A stretch of 11,472 nt of DNA from CAYOEZ01 sp964402955 (GTDB lineage: Bacteria > Chloroflexota > DTOL01 > DAOUCN01), in assembly GCA_964402955.1 (NCBI GenBank), contig CAYOEZ010000164.1, positions 1 through 11,472 of the forward strand. The letters are read 5' to 3'. Under the pieces are notes generated by a model. It did no database searches and was not told the origin of the DNA. It worked only from the letters and a program-made list of their open reading frames with translations. Position 1 is the stretch's first letter; every line of letters begins with the position of its first letter. Shown one piece after another: positions 1 to 6,407 of this stretch. Both the position numbers and the translations under genes were made by a program.

Positions 1-185
1 TCTCCGCCGGCTGCTGGGCGGACGGTAAGGCGATCGTGGACATGGGGCTACCTGGGAAATTCCTGATTTTGCTTGTTGGCCGCAACGGCGAGTACATTAT
101 CCCCAACGGGGGAATGGTGCTGCAGGCAGGCGATACGCTTCTGGCCCTGACCGACAAAGAGGCGCTCGCTGAAGCGCAGACGTAG
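1..185 (+). CDS. C-terminal end of a TrkA-C (RCK_C) domain protein, probably a K+/H+ antiporter (partial)
   Basis: The frame opens before the window; the first whole codon is at position 3 and it ends at TAG 183-185, leaving about 60 residues. The visible sequence has the TrkA-C pattern: a start like GKAIVDMGLPGKFLILLVGR, then GEYIIPNG, then VLQAGDTLLALTDKEAL. In this family the domain is a cytoplasmic ligand-binding module at the C-terminus of K+/H+ or Na+/H+ antiporters (CPA1/CPA2, NhaP2- and KefB-like) and of some Trk and SLC13-type carriers. The carrier itself lies outside the window, so the antiporter label is inference. Only 17 bases separate its stop from the glycosyltransferase start, so the two may be co-transcribed. 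Confidence 0.72.
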   Translation, partial: SAGCWADGKAIVDMGLPGKFLILLVGRNGEYIIPNGGMVLQAGDTLLALTDKEALAEAQT

Positions 186-202
186 CTCTGCATGAGCGCG
201 CC

Positions 203-1186
203 ATGACAGACGCTGTCGCTATTGTCATTGTCAATTGGAACGGGCGCCGCCTGCTCGAGACGTGCCTGCCCGCCGCGCTAGCGCAAGACTACCCCAACTA
301 CGAAGTTATAGTGGTGGACAATGGTTCGACGGATGACTCGACGGCATGGTTGGCCGCGCACTATCCGCAGGCGCGGCTGATCGCCAATCGCGACAACAGT
401 GGGTTCAGTGCGGGCAACAATCAAGCCTTCGCCGCTACGTCCGCGCCCTATCTTGCCCTGCTCAACAACGATGCCGCGCCTGAGCCGGACTGGCTGGCGG
501 AGATGGTGCGGGCGATCGAGAGCGACGCCAGTGTGGGCATGTGTGCGCCCAGGGTCCTGCGCTGGGATGGTCATACCATCGTGGATTCGCTGGGGCTGGC
601 GATTGACCGCTCGGGCACGGCGTGGGATGTGGGCGGTGGTGAGCGCGATGACCCCACTGCGCCGCTTCAGCCGCGCGAGGTGTTCGGGGCCAATGGCGCG
701 GCCTGCCTCTACCGGCGGGCGATGCTCGATGCCGTGGGCGGACTGGACGAGGACTTCTTCGCCTACCTGGAAGATGCCGACTTGGCCTGGCGGGCGCGCT
801 TGGCCGGCTGGCGCTGTCTCTATGCGCCAGCGGCCCGCGTGTACCATCGCCACTCGGCCACAGGAGGCGAAGGCTCGCCGTTCAAAGGCTATCACCTGGG
901 ACGCAACAAGGTGTGGATGATCGTGCAGAACTACCCCTGGCCTGCCCTGCTCTGGAATCTGCCGCTCATTGTCGGACGCGACCTGGCGGCTGTGTGCTAT
1001 CACCTGTTCGTGCGGCGCGACGTTCACCCGCTGCGCGGACGGCTGGCTGGGCTGCGCGGCCTGGGGCGCGCCCTGAGCAAGCGGCGGGTGGTGCAGCGCC
1101 AAGCGGCAGCCGAAGGTAAGCAGGCAGCGTGGCGGCTGCGTCGCCCCCTGCTGGCAGCGATTCCACATGTGGATGGGAGACTGTAG
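203..1186 (+). CDS. Family 2 glycosyltransferase (WcaA / rhamnosyltransferase-like)
   Basis: This 327-residue protein is an inverting GT-A glycosyltransferase that probably moves a nucleotide-activated sugar onto a cell-surface polysaccharide or lipid carrier at the inner face of the membrane. The N-terminal strand is IVIVNWNG (7-14). The nucleotide-binding VVDNGSTDDS is at 37-46, NSGFSAGNN at 65-73, and a DXD-like LLNND at 86-90. The acceptor-side FGANGAACLYRR is at 161-172 and the catalytic-base region is YLEDADLAWR at 188-197. These are classic GT2 landmarks in the right order. A hydrophobic stretch near 238-270 (YPWPALLWNLPLIVG and after) may associate with the membrane. The length is normal for the family. 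The ATG has no clear Shine-Dalgarno and sits 18 bases after the previous stop, which fits translational coupling. Sugar donor and acceptor cannot be read from sequence. Confidence 0.9.
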   Translation: MTDAVAIVIVNWNGRRLLETCLPAALAQDYPNYEVIVVDNGSTDDSTAWLAAHYPQARLIANRDNSGFSAGNNQAFAATSAPYLALLNNDAAPEPDWLAEMVRAIESDASVGMCAPRVLRWDGHTIVDSLGLAIDRSGTAWDVGGGERDDPTAPLQPREVFGANGAACLYRRAMLDAVGGLDEDFFAYLEDADLAWRARLAGWRCLYAPAARVYHRHSATGGEGSPFKGYHLGRNKVWMIVQNYPWPALLWNLPLIVGRDLAAVCYHLFVRRDVHPLRGRLAGLRGLGRALSKRRVVQRQAAAEGKQAAWRLRRPLLAAIPHVDGRL

Positions 1187-1291
1187 CCGTGAGAGCCTGT
1201 TGTTCATAATTGGAATTGCTGCCCTGTTTGTTGGTGTGCGCGGTCGACGCGGCCGCAACTTTCCGTAGCCCGGCAACGTCTATTAGAGTGA

Positions 1292-1298
1292 AAGGAGG
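1292..1298 (+). promoter_or_regulatory. Strong Shine-Dalgarno AAGGAGG for the Ig-domain protein
   Basis: AAGGAGG lies six bases before the ATG at 1305 and fixes that start. The 118-base gap before this gene (1187-1304) shows no convincing promoter; a CATAAT at 1206-1211 has no good -35 partner. Confidence 0.8.
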
Positions 1299-1304
1299 CA
1301 GAAA

Positions 1305-1940
1305 ATGAGACGATACCTCCTGTATCTCATTGCCAGTATCTGCGCCCTGTTGTTGATTGTCCACCAATCGCCCCCTGTGGCGCTCGCCGCTGATCCCTTC
1401 GCGGCTGAGCCGGTGCGCTATGCGATCATGACATTGGCCGAGCCGGGTGGACGCGTGCTCTTCTACTTCGAGGTCAAGAACTCCGGCACAAGCACGTGGA
1501 CGCCGGGCAGCGTGATGCTCGATAACGTGTCGAACCCGCTCGGTGCGGCGACGCGCTACAACCTGAGCCGCAATGTGCTGCCCAACGAGACGGCCTATTG
1601 GGACTTCGAGGTGAGCGCGCCTACGCTGCCGGCGGTTCATGAGAGCACCTGGCAGATCACGCATAACGGCGCCGCCATCAGCCCCAGGCTGACGTGCTAT
1701 GTGATCGCTGTGCCCAAGCAGGCGCGCGAGTTGCGCGCCAAGATACAAACGCTGATAGACGAGTTCAATCGTGAGCATGGGCACGAGGTGCAGCAGGTGG
1801 TGCGCCTGATTCGCGAGCTGATTGCGCGCGAGGGCAAGGGGATCATCGAGAAGTTAATTGAGACACGCTGCGGGTTGCTGTCAGGGATACTGACGCTGTG
1901 CGCCGTTGCTCTCGTTGCCCGCCGTTCTGCGCTGCCGTAG
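1305..1940 (+). CDS. Secreted or membrane-anchored protein with an NBR1-like Ig domain
   Basis: This 211-residue protein starts with a signal peptide: MRRY, a hydrophobic core to about residue 20, and a probable cleavage at VALA/ADP (28/29). Residues about 38-122 match the NBR1-type Ig-like domain seen in many extracellular bacterial proteins. Key signs are FYFEVKNSGTSTWTPG (53-68), a PNETAYWDFEVSAP stretch (93-106) and a closing STWQI (114-118). Residues 138-186 form a charged, probably helical or coiled-coil stalk (ARELRAKIQTLIDEFNREHG and after). A C-terminal hydrophobic segment (GLLSGILTLCAVALVA, 190-205) followed by RR looks like a membrane anchor, so the Ig domain would face outward. 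The role is unknown. The next gene begins about 30 bases downstream on the same strand, so the two probably form a transcription unit. Confidence 0.72.
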   Translation: MRRYLLYLIASICALLLIVHQSPPVALAADPFAAEPVRYAIMTLAEPGGRVLFYFEVKNSGTSTWTPGSVMLDNVSNPLGAATRYNLSRNVLPNETAYWDFEVSAPTLPAVHESTWQITHNGAAISPRLTCYVIAVPKQARELRAKIQTLIDEFNREHGHEVQQVVRLIRELIAREGKGIIEKLIETRCGLLSGILTLCAVALVARRSALP

Positions 1941-1969
1941 GTCTTTCATAGCACGTTGGAGTGAAGCTT

Positions 1970-3790
1970 ATGCCGCGCCTGATTGATGAAGAAGGGCAAG
2001 TCCATGAGCGTGGTCTGTTTGGCGGCTGGCAGCGGCAGGATGGCCTGTTTGGCCCGCAAAAGGACACTGACTGGCTTGGACGACCCAACGTCGAGCGTGA
2101 TTGGTTGGGCAGGCCGGTGGAGGCCAATGATGGCTGGGGCGGAGCGATCGAGTCTGAGGACGGAGCTCCGCTCTTCCGTCCAGCATCCTCGTCTGGTTCC
2201 GGAGGAGGCGGATCAACAGGGGCGAGTGATGCGCTGGCAGGCCTCGCCAGCCTCCTGCTGGTGTTGTTCGCTGCTCTGGTGATTGGGGCGCTGCTAGCGC
2301 TAGCCTGGCGGATCCTTTCCGCCCTCTTCGTCGCTTACCGCAACTTGATCCGCCGCCATCCGCGCGCCATGCTACTTGTGCACCTCGGCCTCGCCATGGC
2401 CATCGTCGGTGCAGGATTGTACCTGGCAGGCTTTGGCGCCGAGATACAGGTAGTGGGAGTCGCTCTGGTACCCGCGACGTGGGCATGGATATGGCTGACC
2501 AACTGGCTGCCAGTCGTCTTTATGCCGATCAATGCCGCTGGCGCAGGCTCTGCCCTCTGGCTGCTCGCACAGGCGACGCGCCCTTATTGGGAAGACCTCT
2601 GGTCTCAATGGGTAACCGGCTTCCCCTTGCTGAGTGATCTCTCGCTTGTGCTAGCTGGCGCACCGCTCATCCTTCTCATCTGGTTGGCGGCTTCCCGGCG
2701 CTGTCCGGCCGTTTTCCGCTGGCTCAATCGCATTGGCTGGGGCGGCGGGTTGTGGTTTCTGTTCATGCGCGTCTGGACAGGCTGGCTACCCCTGTGGGCA
2801 GAGTGGACGGCCCCTGTTCCGCTTCTGCCGCCCGCCGGCTGGCTCGTTTTCCTGCTGCCGCTGACCTTGTGGCTATGGGGTAGGGGATTTGGGCGTTGGC
2901 CCGTTCCGTTTACCTTTTTCAACTTGCTGTTCTTTGGCGGTCTCATGGGGCTGACAGCGTATCACAGCCAGCCAGCCTGGCAACCTACGTGGCGCTACTG
3001 GGCAGCGGGGCTGCCTCTTGCGGGCGCGCCAGTGCTGCTGGTCAGCGGTAGCCCGGCTGCCTTGTGGACGTGGACGCGTGCCAGCCGTCGCTGGTATCGG
3101 TGGCTGCTGCTGCCAAACCTGGTCATCACAGGTGGTATCTTGTGGCTGATTGCAGATCGCACACGTCCGTTCTGGGCGACTGCCTGGCAGATGCTGTGGG
3201 GGAGTGTTCCCCTGGCGGTTGATCCAGCGCTTGTGTTGCTGTGTGCACCTGTGGCGTTGTGGCTATGGGGGCAGGGAAGTCGCCGTTTGCCACACCTCTG
3301 GGGTGCGCTGAGTGCGCTTGTCTGGGGAGGTATGCTCTGGTGGGTCGCTGAGCGCTTACGCGGCGATTGGCAGGTTGCCTGGGATACTTTTAGCGGGGGG
3401 CAGTCGCCGGACATGGCGCTGGTCGTTGGCCTGTTGCCTCTGCTCGTATGGGTCTGGCTGGTGCTGAATCGGCGCTGGTCGCTACCGATGCAAGCCGTGG
3501 CGTGGGCGGCAATCACCATTGCCCTGGGCTGGGCGATTGGACGGCTTCTCCCGCAGAGCACGATGGCCCTACGAGCGGGCCTGGCGCTTGCGCCCCTGAC
3601 GGCACGAGCCTGGCTGTACCTCTTGACTCATCATCCGAAGCTGGGGCTGGCGCTGACTTTGGGGCCGGCACTTGCGCTGGCTGCCTGGATCTGGCTGGCG
3701 CCCGGTGTGGCGCAGACCACGGCCGAAGCGTTGTTGTACGAGCTAACACGGCAGGGTCTGCCCATAGACACCCTCCTGACGGCCCGCTAG
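1970..3790 (+). CDS. Polytopic membrane protein built from tandem ~65-residue repeats, function unknown
   Basis: The frame can start at GTG 1961, but ATG 1970 is preferred because GGAG at 1958-1961 sits eight bases before it; this gives 606 residues. Numbering below is from GTG 1961. Residues 1-90 are hydrophilic, with two DGLFG/RGLFG-like and two DWLGRP motifs (37-42, 47-52) followed by a Gly/Ser-rich linker (78-86). A first membrane segment spans about 92-124. From about 165 onward the protein is a series of units with the plan xxxxxxP-hydrophobic-W-RR-hydrophobic-GGxLW-x-R-xxW-PL. They start at about 165, 229, 294, 359, 424 and 487, and a degenerate unit starts near 541. The conserved Pro falls at 171, 235, 300, 365, 430, 493 and 545. 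Each unit appears to hold two membrane segments, so about 14 in all. Tryptophan is strikingly frequent. I recognise no transporter or enzyme signature. Confidence 0.75.
   Translation: MPRLIDEEGQVHERGLFGGWQRQDGLFGPQKDTDWLGRPNVERDWLGRPVEANDGWGGAIESEDGAPLFRPASSSGSGGGGSTGASDALAGLASLLLVLFAALVIGALLALAWRILSALFVAYRNLIRRHPRAMLLVHLGLAMAIVGAGLYLAGFGAEIQVVGVALVPATWAWIWLTNWLPVVFMPINAAGAGSALWLLAQATRPYWEDLWSQWVTGFPLLSDLSLVLAGAPLILLIWLAASRRCPAVFRWLNRIGWGGGLWFLFMRVWTGWLPLWAEWTAPVPLLPPAGWLVFLLPLTLWLWGRGFGRWPVPFTFFNLLFFGGLMGLTAYHSQPAWQPTWRYWAAGLPLAGAPVLLVSGSPAALWTWTRASRRWYRWLLLPNLVITGGILWLIADRTRPFWATAWQMLWGSVPLAVDPALVLLCAPVALWLWGQGSRRLPHLWGALSALVWGGMLWWVAERLRGDWQVAWDTFSGGQSPDMALVVGLLPLLVWVWLVLNRRWSLPMQAVAWAAITIALGWAIGRLLPQSTMALRAGLALAPLTARAWLYLLTHHPKLGLALTLGPALALAAWIWLAPGVAQTTAEALLYELTRQGLPIDTLLTAR
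2453..3595 (+). repeat. Tandem protein-level repeats (6-7 units of ~65 residues) in the polytopic protein
   Basis: The unit boundaries are marked by LVLAGAPLIL, WLVFLLPLTLWLWG, LLVSGSPAALWTW, LVLLCAPVALWLWG and LVVGLLPLLVWVW. Each of the central units also has a Trp-rich GGxLW motif about 34 residues in and a TRPYW, TRPFW or similar motif about 42 residues in. Unit lengths run 64, 65, 65, 65 and 63 residues, then shorten. The DNA copies have diverged, so this is an old intragenic duplication, not an assembly artefact. Confidence 0.7.
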
Positions 3791-3814
3791 CAACTTGCCG
3801 GACAGATGGCTCTC

Positions 3815-3835
3815 CGTGTGCTGACTTTGCACACG
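3815..3835 (+). terminator. Perfect 7-bp hairpin after the polytopic protein gene
   Basis: CGTGTGC, loop TGACTTT, GCACACG. It lies 25 bases after the TAG of the membrane protein and just before the tRNA promoter. There is no U-tract after it, so its work as a terminator is uncertain. Confidence 0.35.
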
Positions 3836-3859
3836 CCCTGGGAACGGGGCGCAAACGCC

Positions 3860-3888
3860 TTGACATGCTCTGCCGAGCCTGCTATAAT
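3860..3888 (+). promoter_or_regulatory. Consensus sigma-70 promoter of the tRNA pair
   Basis: TTGACA (3860-3865) and TATAAT (3883-3888) are both full consensus matches and are separated by the optimal 17 bases. Transcription would start near 3895, about ten bases before the mature 5' end of the tRNA-Ser. Such a strong core promoter is typical of stable RNA genes. Confidence 0.9.
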
Positions 3889-3904
3889 GCTCCAGTCAAC
3901 GTGA

Positions 3905-4001
3905 GGGGAGATCGCATAGTGGTCGAGTGCGGCCGCCTGCTAAGCGGTTACAGGGGCTCTCTAAACCTCTGTCGAGGGTTCGAATCCCTCTCTCCCCGCC
4001 A
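3905..4001 (+). tRNA. tRNA-Ser(GCT), CCA encoded
   Basis: This reads AGC/AGU serine codons. The acceptor stem is GGGGAGA (3905-3911) with TCTCCCC (3991-3997), discriminator G at 3998 and CCA at 3999-4001. The anticodon loop is CTGCTAA, with GCT at 3939-3941. The T arm GAGGG-TTCGAAT-CCCTC (3974-3990) is canonical. A long variable arm, ACAGGGG (3950-3956) pairing with CCTCTGT (3966-3972), is the hallmark of class II serine tRNAs. Confidence 0.95.
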
Positions 4002-4015
4002 TGATCGTCACACGT

Positions 4016-4092
4016 GCCCTCGTAGCTCAGGGGATTAGAGCGCAGCGCTGCGGACGCTGAGGCCACAGGTCCGAATCCTGTCGAGGGTACCA
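4016..4092 (+). tRNA. tRNA-Arg(GCG), CCA encoded, unusual T-loop
   Basis: A full cloverleaf can be drawn. The acceptor is GCCCTCG (4016-4022) with CGAGGGT (4082-4088), whose first pair is G-U. The D arm is GCTC/GAGC with loop AGGGGATTA. The anticodon stem CAGCG/CGCTG is perfect around loop CTGCGGA, giving anticodon GCG at 4050-4052. The T stem is ACAGG/CCTGT, discriminator A at 4089, and CCA at 4090-4092. C35 and an A at position 20 fit arginine identity. Two oddities stand out. Bacteria normally read CGY with tRNA-Arg(ACG), edited to inosine. The T-loop is TCCGAAT, so the near-universal T55 is C. It is either a real minor Arg tRNA or a slightly decayed one. It shares the promoter of the tRNA-Ser 14 bases upstream. 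Confidence 0.82.
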
Positions 4093-4103
4093 TAGCAAAT
4101 AAA

Positions 4104-4129
4104 AACCCACCAGACAAGTCTGGTGGGTT
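4104..4129. terminator. Strong, probably bidirectional, intrinsic terminator
   Basis: AACCCACCAGAC (4104-4115) and GTCTGGTGGGTT (4118-4129) form an 11-12 bp stem with a very small loop. On the plus strand CTCTGTTTTCT follows, ending the tRNA transcript. On the minus strand the hairpin is followed by a T-rich run (TTTTTATTTG overlapping the stem base). It lies 13 bases after the stop of the FAH-family gene, so it can end that transcript too. Confidence 0.85.
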
Positions 4130-4142
4130 CTCTGTTTTCTGC

Positions 4143-5018
4143 TCATGCTTGAGCAACGATGGGATTGGCAAGCTCGCCGATGCCCTGGATGTGGATGCTC
4201 ACCAGATCGCCCGGCTTCATGAAGGGCGGAATTGCGCGGGCAAGCTCGGTCTTGGCGGGCGTACCGGTCGAGATCAGGTCGCCAGGCTCGAGCGTCATCA
4301 CCTCGCTCAAGTAGGCGATGAGATACGGGACGGAGAAGATCATATTGCGCGTGTTGGTGCGCTGCAGTTCCAGCCCATTGAGCGTGAGCCACAGCTCGAG
4401 CTGCTGCGGATCGGGTATCTCGTCGGCGGTGACCAGCGCTGGCCCCATGGGACCGAAGGTGTCGAATGACTTGCCGATCATCCACTGGCTGGTGCGCTTC
4501 TGGAAGTCCCGCGCGCTGACGTCGTTGAAGATGGAATAGCCCGCCACGAAGGCGAGCGCCTCCTCCGGTGTCACCGAGCGGCAGCGTTTGCCGATCACCA
4601 CGGCCAGCTCAGCCTCGTAGTCTACCTGGTCGGTCGAGCGCGGCACGATGATGGCCTGGCCCGGGCCGATGACGGTGTTGGTGGTCTTGCAGAAGAACGT
4701 CGGGTAGTCGGGCGGAGCGGTCTGGCCCGCACCCATGTGGTCGAAGTAGTTGTGCCCCACGCACAGTAGCTTGCCCGGCTTCGGCAGGGGAGCGAGCAGA
4801 GTCACCCCAGCCGCCGGCGCAAGGAAGCGCTCGTCGCACTTGCGGGCGGCCGCAGCCGCGGCCGGCAAGGCTTGGTCGCCGACGTTGAGGAACTGCACCA
4901 TATGTGTGGGCAATCCGGGCAGCGCCAGAGACAGATCGAGCACGCGCTCGCGCCCATTGTGCGTCACCATGACGCCGAGCCGCGCTTGCCCGTCGCGGGC
5001 GAAGTTGACTAGTTTCAT
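4143..5018 (-). CDS. Fumarylacetoacetate hydrolase (FAH) family protein
   Basis: This 291-residue protein has an N-terminal cap (1-75) and a C-terminal FAH fold. Visible landmarks are the KLLCVGHNYFDH entry motif (83-94), DYEAELAVVIGK (133-144) and NDVSARD (165-171). GKSFDTFGP follows (182-190), then GDLISTGTP (246-254). The metal ligands of the family map to E135, E137 and D166. Members cleave C-C bonds or hydrate 2-keto acids, for example diketo-deoxy sugar acids, acylpyruvates or 2-hydroxyhepta-dienedioates. Next to GH105 and AGE genes, a role late in deoxy-sugar or uronate breakdown is plausible but is inference. One change is noted: the usual TGTPxG loop ends in K (TGTPAK). The ATG is supported by GGGAGG at 5029-5034. 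Confidence 0.88.
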   Translation of the reverse strand: MKLVNFARDGQARLGVMVTHNGRERVLDLSLALPGLPTHMVQFLNVGDQALPAAAAAARKCDERFLAPAAGVTLLAPLPKPGKLLCVGHNYFDHMGAGQTAPPDYPTFFCKTTNTVIGPGQAIIVPRSTDQVDYEAELAVVIGKRCRSVTPEEALAFVAGYSIFNDVSARDFQKRTSQWMIGKSFDTFGPMGPALVTADEIPDPQQLELWLTLNGLELQRTNTRNMIFSVPYLIAYLSEVMTLEPGDLISTGTPAKTELARAIPPFMKPGDLVSIHIQGIGELANPIVAQA

Positions 5019-5028
5019 GCGCTGTTTT

Positions 5029-5034
5029 CCTCCC
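5029..5034 (-). promoter_or_regulatory. Shine-Dalgarno of the FAH-family gene
   Basis: Reads GGGAGG on the minus strand, ten bases before the ATG at 5018. It lies just inside the outer inverted repeat of the neighbouring repeat element. Confidence 0.7.
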
Positions 5035-5037
5035 TGA

Positions 5038-5208
5038 TACTACTACCGTATGTAGCCGACTGTCTTTCTGAGGAGCGCCCTTCGCGACGAAGAATCTCTC
5101 ATCTCGGTGCACAATGATGCTTCGGTCGGGCCAGAGAACGGCCCTTACCCTCTGGGCGCACAGAACGCTCCCTCAGCATGACAATACTCTCCAAGTATGG
5201 TAGTACTA
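5038..5208. repeat. Nested inverted-repeat (REP/MITE-like) element between the FAH and GH105 genes
   Basis: The inner element is 5061-5183. Its ends are TGTCTTTCTGAGGAGCG on the plus strand and, read from the other end on the minus strand, TGTCATGCTGAGGGAGCG. Further in, GCGCCC (5075-5080) faces GGGCGC, and GGGCC/GGCCC make a small central hairpin. Outside, TACTACTACCGTA (5038-5050) faces TATGGTAGTACTA (5196-5208), 11 of 13 pairing. The end type TGTCATnCTGAGnnnAGCG and the internal CGACGAAGAATCT are, from memory, common non-coding repeats in several bacterial genomes. It fills nearly all of the 196-base gap and encodes nothing. Confidence 0.65.
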
Positions 5209-5214
5209 AGCGAT

Positions 5215-6336
5215 CTACAGGGCTGACCCGGCCGCTCTTGCCATCTCCACGCTGGCAAGGATGAACGGGCCAACGCCCTTGTAGTCGTTGCTGATGATCT
5301 TCTCGTGTGTGTAGTACTCGTACGATCCATCGCGGTAGGGCACGCCGCCCAGCCCAGCCGCGCCGCATACCTTCTCCAGGTTGACCATCCCCTGCTCATC
5401 GACGCGGATCAGGTTGGCCAGGATACCGCGATAGCCGCGCTGCGCCACGTCCAGGTAGCTGGCGGGCAGAATGCCCTGGCGCACGGCTTTGGCGAAGGCA
5501 TAGACGAACATGCACGAGCCAGATGCTTCGAGGTAGTTGCCGGCGCGGCCGCCCTGGTCGAGCACCTGGTACCAGATGCCGCTGGCGCTGTCCTGGACGC
5601 GCGCGATAGCCTCGGCCAGGCGGGCGAAGATGGCCAGGATGTCGCCACGGCGCGGGTGATCGTGTGGCAGGTAGTCCAGCACGTCCACGATGGCCATGGC
5701 GTACCAGCCGACGGCCCGTCCCCAGAAGTGAGGCGAACAGCCGGTCACGCGATTGGCCCAGGGCATCTGCTTGCTCTCGTCCCAGCCGTGGTAGAGCAGT
5801 CCGGTCTTGGCATCGCGCGTGTGCTGTTCTACGAGCATGATCTGGCGGGCGACATCGTCGAAGGCTTCAGGCTCGTTGAACACCTGGCCGAACTGCGTAT
5901 AGAAGGGGCAGGCCATGTAGACGCCGTCGAGCCACATCTGGTAGGGATAGATCTGCTTGTGCCAGAAGCCGTTCTCGCTCGTGCGCGGCTGCCGGCGCAA
6001 CTGCTCGCGCAAGAGGTACAGCACCTTCTTATACTTGTCGTTGCCGGTGGCCGCGTAGCGCGTGAAGAGGTTGCGTCCGGCGCAGATCTGGTCGAGGTTG
6101 AGCTCGTCGAGCCGATACGCAGCGATGCTGCCGTCCTCGCCGATCAGCGGATCAAGCTCGCCGATGATGTAGCTGCTGTAGCGGGGATCGCCGGTCTTGA
6201 GGTACACCTGCCCGATGGCCATGTGCACCAGGCCATACTCATAGTGCCAGCGGTAGGGCTTGTTGCGCACGATGACGGAATCAGCCATACGCACCGACCA
6301 AGGTTTGCTCGATGGTAATGCCGGGTGGATGGTCAT
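5215..6336 (-). CDS. Glycoside hydrolase family 105, unsaturated rhamnogalacturonyl/glycuronyl hydrolase (YteR/RhiN-like)
   Basis: The ATG at 6336 is preferred to the longer frame from 6384 because GGAGGT (6343-6348) sits six bases upstream. This gives 373 residues, the usual GH105 size. The enzyme removes the 4,5-unsaturated uronic acid that pectate or rhamnogalacturonan lyases leave at the non-reducing end, in the cytoplasm (no signal peptide is seen). Family landmarks are WSVRMADSV near the N-terminus, WHYEYGLVHMA, and QMWLDGVYMACPFY, which holds the catalytic-type Asp. LLYHGWDES, FWGRAVGWYAMA, YLEASGSCMFVYA and a C-terminal NDYKGVGPFILA follow. All lie along an (alpha/alpha)6 barrel. Substrate choice between rhamnogalacturonan and other unsaturated glycuronides cannot be decided here. 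Confidence 0.93.
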   Translation of the reverse strand: MTIHPALPSSKPWSVRMADSVIVRNKPYRWHYEYGLVHMAIGQVYLKTGDPRYSSYIIGELDPLIGEDGSIAAYRLDELNLDQICAGRNLFTRYAATGNDKYKKVLYLLREQLRRQPRTSENGFWHKQIYPYQMWLDGVYMACPFYTQFGQVFNEPEAFDDVARQIMLVEQHTRDAKTGLLYHGWDESKQMPWANRVTGCSPHFWGRAVGWYAMAIVDVLDYLPHDHPRRGDILAIFARLAEAIARVQDSASGIWYQVLDQGGRAGNYLEASGSCMFVYAFAKAVRQGILPASYLDVAQRGYRGILANLIRVDEQGMVNLEKVCGAAGLGGVPYRDGSYEYYTHEKIISNDYKGVGPFILASVEMARAAGSAL

Positions 6337-6342
6337 CGCCAC

Positions 6343-6348
6343 ACCTCC
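6343..6348 (-). promoter_or_regulatory. Shine-Dalgarno that sets the GH105 start
   Basis: GGAGGT on the minus strand, six bases before the ATG at 6336. No comparable site precedes the in-frame ATG at 6384. Confidence 0.75.
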
Positions 6349-6407
6349 GCTTGGGGGCCAGCATTGCCTGCGTACACCAGGCATTTCAAGACACGGGCGC
6401 CCTTAGT

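Noticed and set aside
278..1276. Long minus-strand open frame of 332 codons over the glycosyltransferase gene
   Set aside because: It is antisense to a clear GT2 gene, has His/Arg/Pro-rich composition and no family motif. It reflects high GC.
3448..4038. Plus-strand frame of 196 codons running from the membrane gene into the tRNA-Ser
   Set aside because: Overlaps the membrane-protein gene out of frame and runs through the tRNA promoter and tRNA; no motif.
3896..4171. Minus-strand frame with GIRTLDRGLESPCN
   Set aside because: It is the reverse complement of the two tRNA genes. Frames of this GIRTLDRGLESP type are a well-known annotation artefact over tRNA-Ser.
5305..6318. Plus-strand open frame of 337 codons over the GH105 gene
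   Set aside because: Antisense shadow of a strongly supported GH105 enzyme; Val/Ala/His-rich with no motif.
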